A DNA stretch of 64,000 nt from CBDFGN01 sp965247065 (lineage in GTDB: Bacteria; Bacteroidota; Bacteroidia; Cytophagales; Cyclobacteriaceae). Below the pieces are notes generated by a model. That model had not been told where the DNA came from, ran no database searches, and worked only from the letters and a program-made list of their open reading frames with translations. The DNA lies in NCBI GenBank assembly GCA_965247065.1, contig CBDFGN010000006.1:2046001-2110000 (forward strand), in the 5' to 3' direction. A program made the translations under genes and the position numbers. This document shows, in pieces, positions 60,168 to 64,000 of the stretch; within the stretch, counting starts at the first letter, position 1; each line of letters begins with the position of its first letter.

Positions 60168-61040
60168 ATGGCTAAAATAAACAGAAAAGAAGCTCTAAAG
60201 GGAATAGCTGCTGGTGCAGCAAGCATTTCCTTAGCTCCAGCAATTATGGCCCAGGGGGCTGACATTTCAAGGAAAATGAAAGGGAATATTAATCATTCGG
60301 TTTGTAAATGGTGCTATTCCTCCATAACTCTGGAGGATCTTAGTGTGGCGGCTAAAGGAATTGGCCTTAAGTCCATAGAAATCATTGGACCTGACGATTG
60401 GGCGACAGTGCTGAAGCATGACCTTACCTGTGCCATGGGTACAGCCACGTCGATCGGATTGAGCAAGGGATTCAATGACCCCTCGCTTCATGGACAACTA
60501 AATAAGGACTATTTGGTGAACATTCCCAAGGCAGTGGATGCTGGCTTGGAGAGATTAATTTGCTTTTCGGGTAACCGTAATGGCATTGATGACGATACCG
60601 GCTTGGAGAATTGTGCAAAGGGATTGGAGGCTGTGGTCAAAGCCGCCGAAAAACACAACATTATCATAGCAATGGAACTCCTCAACAGCAAGGTGAACCA
60701 TCCTGACTATCAATGCGACCACACAGAATGGGGTGTAAAGTTGGTGGATAAGGTTGGGTCTGAGCATTTCAAATTGCTATATGACATCTATCATATGCAG
60801 ATTATGGAAGGTGATGTCATTGCAACGATTCGGGAACACAAGGATTATATCACCCACTACCACACCGGTGGAGTACCTGGACGCAACGAAATTGACGAAA
60901 CCCAGGAATTATACTATCCTGCAATCATGCGGGCAATCATTGAAACTGGGTTCACCGGCTACGTTGCTCAGGAATTTGTCCCTAGCTGGGATGATCCTCT
61001 CGCTGCGCTGAAGCAGGGTGTGGACATCTGCGACGTGTAG
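60168..61040 (+). CDS. Hydroxypyruvate-isomerase-like TIM-barrel protein (exported)
   Basis: About 290 residues from the ATG at 60168 (MAKINRKEALKG). The N-terminus has a positively charged patch followed by GIAAGAASISLAPAIMAQ, a signal-peptide- or TAT-like sequence. The domain is of the xylose-isomerase-like/Hyi type: IAMELLNSKVNHPDY, with the metal Glu and further metal His/Asp (YDIYHMQIMEGD), and GYVAQEFVPSWD at the end. It directly follows the sorbosone-dehydrogenase-like gene, so both may act on a sugar acid or aldehyde. Substrate unknown. Confidence 0.85.
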   Translation: MAKINRKEALKGIAAGAASISLAPAIMAQGADISRKMKGNINHSVCKWCYSSITLEDLSVAAKGIGLKSIEIIGPDDWATVLKHDLTCAMGTATSIGLSKGFNDPSLHGQLNKDYLVNIPKAVDAGLERLICFSGNRNGIDDDTGLENCAKGLEAVVKAAEKHNIIIAMELLNSKVNHPDYQCDHTEWGVKLVDKVGSEHFKLLYDIYHMQIMEGDVIATIREHKDYITHYHTGGVPGRNEIDETQELYYPAIMRAIIETGFTGYVAQEFVPSWDDPLAALKQGVDICDV

Positions 61041-61424
61041 AACATGGCGCCCCTGCGGGGCTAGGACATAGCGCCCATACCGGGCTAGGACATGGCGCCC
61101 CTACGGGGCTAGAACATGGCGCCCCTACGGGGCTAGAACATGGCGCCCCTGCGGGGCTAGGACATGACGCCCATACCGGGCTGGGACATGGCGCCCCTGC
61201 GGGGCTAGGACATAGCGCCCATACCGGGCTGGGACATGGCGCCCCTGCGGGGCTAGAACATGGCGCCCCTGCGGGGCTAGAACATGGCGCCCCTGCGGGG
61301 CTAGGACATGGCGCCCCTACGGGGCTGGGACATGGCGCCCCTGCGGGGCTGGGACATGGCGCCCATACCGGGCTGGGACATGGCGCCCCTACGGGGCTAG
61401 GACATGGCGCCCTTACGGGGTCCA
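61041..61424. repeat. Sixteen tandem 24-bp palindromic repeats (REP/BIME-like)
   Basis: Exact 24-base period from 61041 to 61424. Each unit carries a short palindrome, GCCCC TGC GGGGC or the variant GCCC-ATACC-GGGC, with a spacer such as TAGGACATG. Four of the sixteen units have the ATACC form, with three linked substitutions. The array begins at the stop of the isomerase-like gene. Because 24 is a multiple of three, it reads as an artificial 8-residue repeat protein on the minus strand. Confidence 0.95.
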
Positions 61425-61441
61425 ATGCAGAGCTAGCGCAC

Positions 61442-61510
61442 GGCCCCGATAGGGGTCGCCTATCCTAGCGTTCAGCATCGTAAGGGTCATGAGCTCCGGA
61501 GGAGCGACAT
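61442..61510. repeat. Two further palindromes next to the array (REP-like)
   Basis: GGCCCC-GATA-GGGG (61442-61455) and GCTCC-GGA-GGAGC (61493-61505) lie between the array and the transposase fragment. They resemble the palindromes that flank REP-associated tyrosine transposases. Confidence 0.6.
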
Positions 61511-61561
61511 AAAATCATATTATTGGGGTAACATCTTGATCTCTGGCGCAATTAATAGGTC

Positions 61562-61742
61562 ATGGCAAATACCTATTCGCAAATCTACATCCAGGTGGTA
61601 TTCACGGTACGAAAAAGAGAAAAGCTCATTCCGAAGAGCAAAAGGGCGGAGTTATTCAGATACATTACCGGAATCGTCAAGTATCATGATCAACTATTAT
61701 TGCAGATTAATGGAATGGAGGATCATGTCCATATTCTAATTA
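61562..61742 (+). pseudogene. REP-associated tyrosine (Y1) transposase, 5' fragment cut by IS982
   Basis: About 60 codons, starting MANTYSQIYIQVVF, with GMEDHVHILI at the end, the HUH-type motif (His-x-His) of IS200/RAYT transposases. The catalytic Tyr lies further on in intact members and is missing, because IS982 copy 2 starts at 61743. No continuation of this gene is found after the far end of the IS. Confidence 0.85.
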
Positions 61743-62773
61743 ACGTGAGTTCGACAATAAGGAATGATTAAAGAGCGAGAAAGAGTTGACCGGTGTCCTG
61801 GTAGTTCAATTTGATTGAGGGCTTTTTTTCGCAAAAGTTGTAAGCGATTAAAGCCGAGAAAAGGTTGGTAAGGAAATTAGTTGGGCTCCTGTGCCTGGAG
61901 TGTTCAATCTGGAAGATGTTTTTAAGTTGATCAATGATAGTCTCACAAATAGCCCTTTTACGGAGCATTATAGCATCCATGATGGGGGTTAAGGATGAGG
62001 ACTTCATATTGCGTTTGAGTTTGGTTATCAGATGGACTCCGCGGAAGAACAGATTTTTAAAAAGTTCCTTACTGATGTAGCCTTTATCACCAAAGAGCTT
62101 TCCGAATAATTTCTTAATAAACCGTTCAATTTTAAGAGGCTTTCTGTCATCCACATTGCCCGGTGTGAGCATAAAATCGATGATTTCACCCGTATCAGCA
62201 GTGATAAGATGGAGCTTAAACCCGTAGAACCATCCGATGGAACAATGGCCTCTTTTAGCTAACCCTTCAAATACTTTATGGTTATGGATCCGTCTGTTAT
62301 GACAGACCCTTAACGGAGTGCTGTCTATAAAACTTATACCTGTACACTGTCCAGTCCCTTGTGTTTTCAGATAAATAGCCATTGGCAGAAGACTTCCACT
62401 ACAAAGTTCTACCATTCGGTTATAGCTTACCACATCAGGAAAGAAGGAGCGCAAGTGGCCACAAACGTATGTGTTGTAAAAGGTCTTGAAATTTCGATAT
62501 CCTGAGATCTGGAACAAGACCTGTATAGTCATTACTTCGGATAAAGAAAGCTTACCAGGTTTGTTGCGCTTTTTACTTCCCAGCAATCTTTTTTCCAATT
62601 TTGGGACAAAATCCAGACAAAAATCGTCAATGGAACAAAAAATTTCAGTAATTTTAGTAGCAGTTAACATAGGCAGAAATATTAGTTATTTTGTTGATTG
62701 TCAATGACTTAATATACTAATTTTCTGCCTTTTTTCTATCAATAAACTACTCTATTTTATATCGAACTCACGT
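61743..62773 (-). mobile_element. IS982-type insertion sequence, copy 2
   Basis: 1031 bp with the same inverted repeats as copy 1 (ACGTGAGTTCGA / TCGAACTCACGT). It interrupts the RAYT fragment. The flanks differ (CTAATTA on the left, TATTTTA on the right), so there is no matching 6-bp target duplication. The offset between the two copies is a constant 35,471 bases over the element. Confidence 0.93.
61768..62670 (-). CDS. IS982 family transposase (copy 2)
   Basis: 300 residues, the same protein as copy 1 (residue for residue). It has the DDE motif parts FIDSTPLRVC and FGDKGYIS. The identity of both copies implies recent duplication or gene conversion. Confidence 0.93.
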   Translation of the reverse strand: MLTATKITEIFCSIDDFCLDFVPKLEKRLLGSKKRNKPGKLSLSEVMTIQVLFQISGYRNFKTFYNTYVCGHLRSFFPDVVSYNRMVELCSGSLLPMAIYLKTQGTGQCTGISFIDSTPLRVCHNRRIHNHKVFEGLAKRGHCSIGWFYGFKLHLITADTGEIIDFMLTPGNVDDRKPLKIERFIKKLFGKLFGDKGYISKELFKNLFFRGVHLITKLKRNMKSSSLTPIMDAIMLRKRAICETIIDQLKNIFQIEHSRHRSPTNFLTNLFSALIAYNFCEKKPSIKLNYQDTGQLFLAL

Positions 62774-63371
62774 TATTTTAGTTTCACGCCTGCGCGCGCA
62801 AGTTTATCCACATTTCTTTTCAGTTTTTTTTACAAACTGAAAAGAAATTCCAACCACACAAACAGTCAAAACATGGTGAAAAATCTCTTCCCCAAATCGA
62901 TTTTTCACTTTTTTCCAATGGCTCACACACTTAACCCGCCTGATAATAAAAAAAGGCAAAACTGAAACTTCTTCTCCATCCTGAACTTTCCCCCTCTATT
63001 CGGCTGGCAAAAACCCGCAAACCTAAAACCCAGCTTCGCTTCCGCTCAGTCCAGACATTTGCCAGCCATTCGGTGCGGGCTTCTGGCCGGCTCCTGCCGC
63101 TTCCATCTCCCACAAGGCCCGTACGCACGGAGCCTGGCCAAGTTTCTCAATTAAGGGAAAAGGGGGGATAATAAAGGTTTGTGGGCCCCAGAAAACCCCC
63201 TCTGAGAGGAGATCTCTGCTGCGGGGGTAGTGGGGATCAAAATCGGGAGATGTTCGCTTAAAGCGGCTTAAAATGGGCCGAATTTTCAGGGCGGAAAGAA
63301 AAAGAGGAACCATTCAAATTGAACCGGTTCCTCTGATGGACTTGCTCAGAGCGCCCCCAAATGGGCCGTAA
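62774..63371. other. Gene-poor stretch (598 bases) right of IS982 copy 2
   Basis: No credible gene. The base composition changes from AT-rich near 62800-62950 to GC-rich between 63000 and 63290. Open frames on the minus strand here (62931-63128 and 63023-63313) have no family features and lack plausible composition. The terminator of the next gene is at its right end. Confidence 0.6.
63294..63334 (-). terminator. Intrinsic terminator of the coiled-coil protein gene
   Basis: On the minus strand AGAGGAACC pairs with GGTTCCTCT (9 bp; 63326-63334 with 63303-63311), followed by TTTTCTTT. It lies about 40 bases past the stop at 63372. Confidence 0.8.
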
Positions 63372-63674
63372 TCAGAACAGTTTCAGGGCACCCAGCAGCA
63401 GAGAAAGGGCAACAAACATGACACCCATCATCCAGCGGGTGTTTACGGCCTGGTCCCTGATCATCTTCTCTACCTGGTCGAAGCGTTTCTCTACTTGTCC
63501 GAAACGTTCTCTGGTGGTTTCTTCCATCTGTTCAAAACGCTGCTCCAGGCGCTGAATATCCTGTTTGGTAGCCAGCTCGGATGTGATCTCTGCCAGGATC
63601 TGGGCCTGCTCTTCGGCCGTGGCAGGTTGCATGCCGGCTTTGATGAGCCGTTTGGAGATGGTAAGGGTATTCAT
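63372..63674 (-). CDS. Small coiled-coil membrane protein (DUF1640/CCDC90-like)
   Basis: 100 residues from MNTLTISKRLIKAG at 63674; the open frame extends 49 codons further upstream but that part is not protein-like. Residues 20-75 are a heptad-rich coiled coil (ELATKQDIQRLEQRFEQ, repeated R/Q-F-(E/D)QVEK). One C-terminal transmembrane helix follows (MMGVMFVALSLLLGALKLF). This layout is found in DUF1640-like proteins, many of them plasmid- or toxin-antitoxin-associated in other bacteria. The function is unknown. Confidence 0.75.
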   Translation of the reverse strand: MNTLTISKRLIKAGMQPATAEEQAQILAEITSELATKQDIQRLEQRFEQMEETTRERFGQVEKRFDQVEKMIRDQAVNTRWMMGVMFVALSLLLGALKLF

Positions 63675-64000
63675 CTTTGGGTTGTGAAGCCAGAAGCAAA
63701 GGTGGAAAAGAGCTGCGGGCTTTGCAAATGTAGAATCACCCCACCAGTGGAAGCTCTCAGGATGTAAGTTCAAGCTCTGAAGAGGAGGCTCAATAGGGTC
63801 TCTTTTACTAGCATCTCCCACCCCATAGGTAAGAGATTTTGTCTTGAGTAGCCAGAGGGGGCTTTGTCATACAAATGAACTGCAGGTAGCTTTTAATTTC
63901 CGCAGCAACGAAGCTTAAGAATCAAATTTTTTTACAAAGTTTATGGCAGTTTTTCCAAAATACGGAATCAGGGTCGGGCCCTTCAGACTTAATGAATCTT
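63675..64000. other. Upstream region of the coiled-coil gene (326 bases, no gene)
   Basis: A perfect minus-7 element TACATTTG lies on the minus strand at 63732-63725, 50 bases upstream of the start. No convincing minus-33 partner is at the expected distance. The rest of the stretch to the window edge holds no gene that I can see. Confidence 0.4.

Noticed and set aside
61041..61424. The regular repeats as a CRISPR array
   Set aside because: Units are directly tandem with a 24-base period and no unique spacers, and no cas gene is nearby.
60982..61425. A 147-codon minus-strand frame with PCPSPxGA repeats
   Set aside because: It is only the 24-bp repeat array read in one frame; it has no plausible start region or conserved domain.
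62931..63313. Two overlapping minus-strand frames right of IS982 copy 2
   Set aside because: No domain, low complexity in Arg/Gly/Ser, overlapping each other in different frames, and no ribosome-binding or promoter context.

Overview
The window comes from a member of the Bacteroidota (Bacteroidetes). The evidence is a 288-residue RpoD without region 1.1, candidate promoters of the TTG...TAnnTTTG type, a type IX secretion sorting domain, a BatA-domain protein, DUF4199 proteins, an acetyl/succinyl-ornithine carbamoyltransferase (ArgF') arginine operon that contains proC, and OmpA/PD40 and TonB-type outer-membrane proteins. A Saprospiraceae-like lineage is my guess; I have not placed the 16S rRNA.

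Layout. 1-4.1 kb: end of a surface-sugar cluster (rfbF fragment, two SDR epimerase/dehydratases, an RmlC-type epimerase) facing a glycosyltransferase. 4.1-10.3 kb, minus strand: two DUF4199 membrane proteins, a dihydroorotase-like protein without the HxH metal site, a BatA-domain protein, a wrecked sterol-desaturase gene and a frameshifted glycosyltransferase. 10.5-15.7 kb, minus strand: a full rRNA operon (16S, tRNA-Ile, tRNA-Ala, 23S, 5S, terminator). 16-20 kb, minus strand: purA, a STAS protein and a SpoT/RelA protein. 20-23.6 kb, plus strand: tRNA-Leu, tig, a candidate structured RNA, clpP, clpX. 23.6-26.2 kb: lpxB, a PTPS/QueD-family gene and hldD. 26.3-27.3 kb: IS982-type element, copy 1. 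27.3-36.3 kb, minus strand: a secreted subtilisin-like protease broken by a TAG codon, an OmpA/PD40 protein, queE, folD, lepA. 37-39.6 kb: a frameshifted inositol-monophosphatase-like gene, acpH, an M42 peptidase and a second tRNA-Leu. 39.7-42 kb: egtD and egtB for ergothioneine. 42.2-46.5 kb: rpoD, a single-domain response regulator, remnants of two lipid-metabolism genes, a small porin, a ROK kinase split by TAG, and DoxX. 46.6-55.8 kb, minus strand: a complete arginine operon (GNAT, argG, argC, proC, argD, argF', argB, argE, argH). It is preceded by a good promoter and a possible 33-codon leader peptide with four Arg in its last six residues. 55.8-61 kb: a TonB-type receptor, a sorbosone-dehydrogenase-like lipoprotein and a sugar isomerase-like protein. 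61-64 kb: sixteen 24-bp palindromic repeats, a REP-associated transposase fragment, IS982 copy 2, and gene-poor sequence with one small coiled-coil membrane protein.

Two points stand out. First, the arginine leader has the layout of ribosome-mediated attenuation, although a REP-like palindrome overlaps it and is the main competing explanation. Second, an unusual number of genes are broken (at least five by frameshifts, two by a single in-frame TAG). This is either real decay or assembly error, and only reads can decide. The two identical IS copies have different flanking histories: copy 1 has a clean 6-bp target duplication, copy 2 has none.
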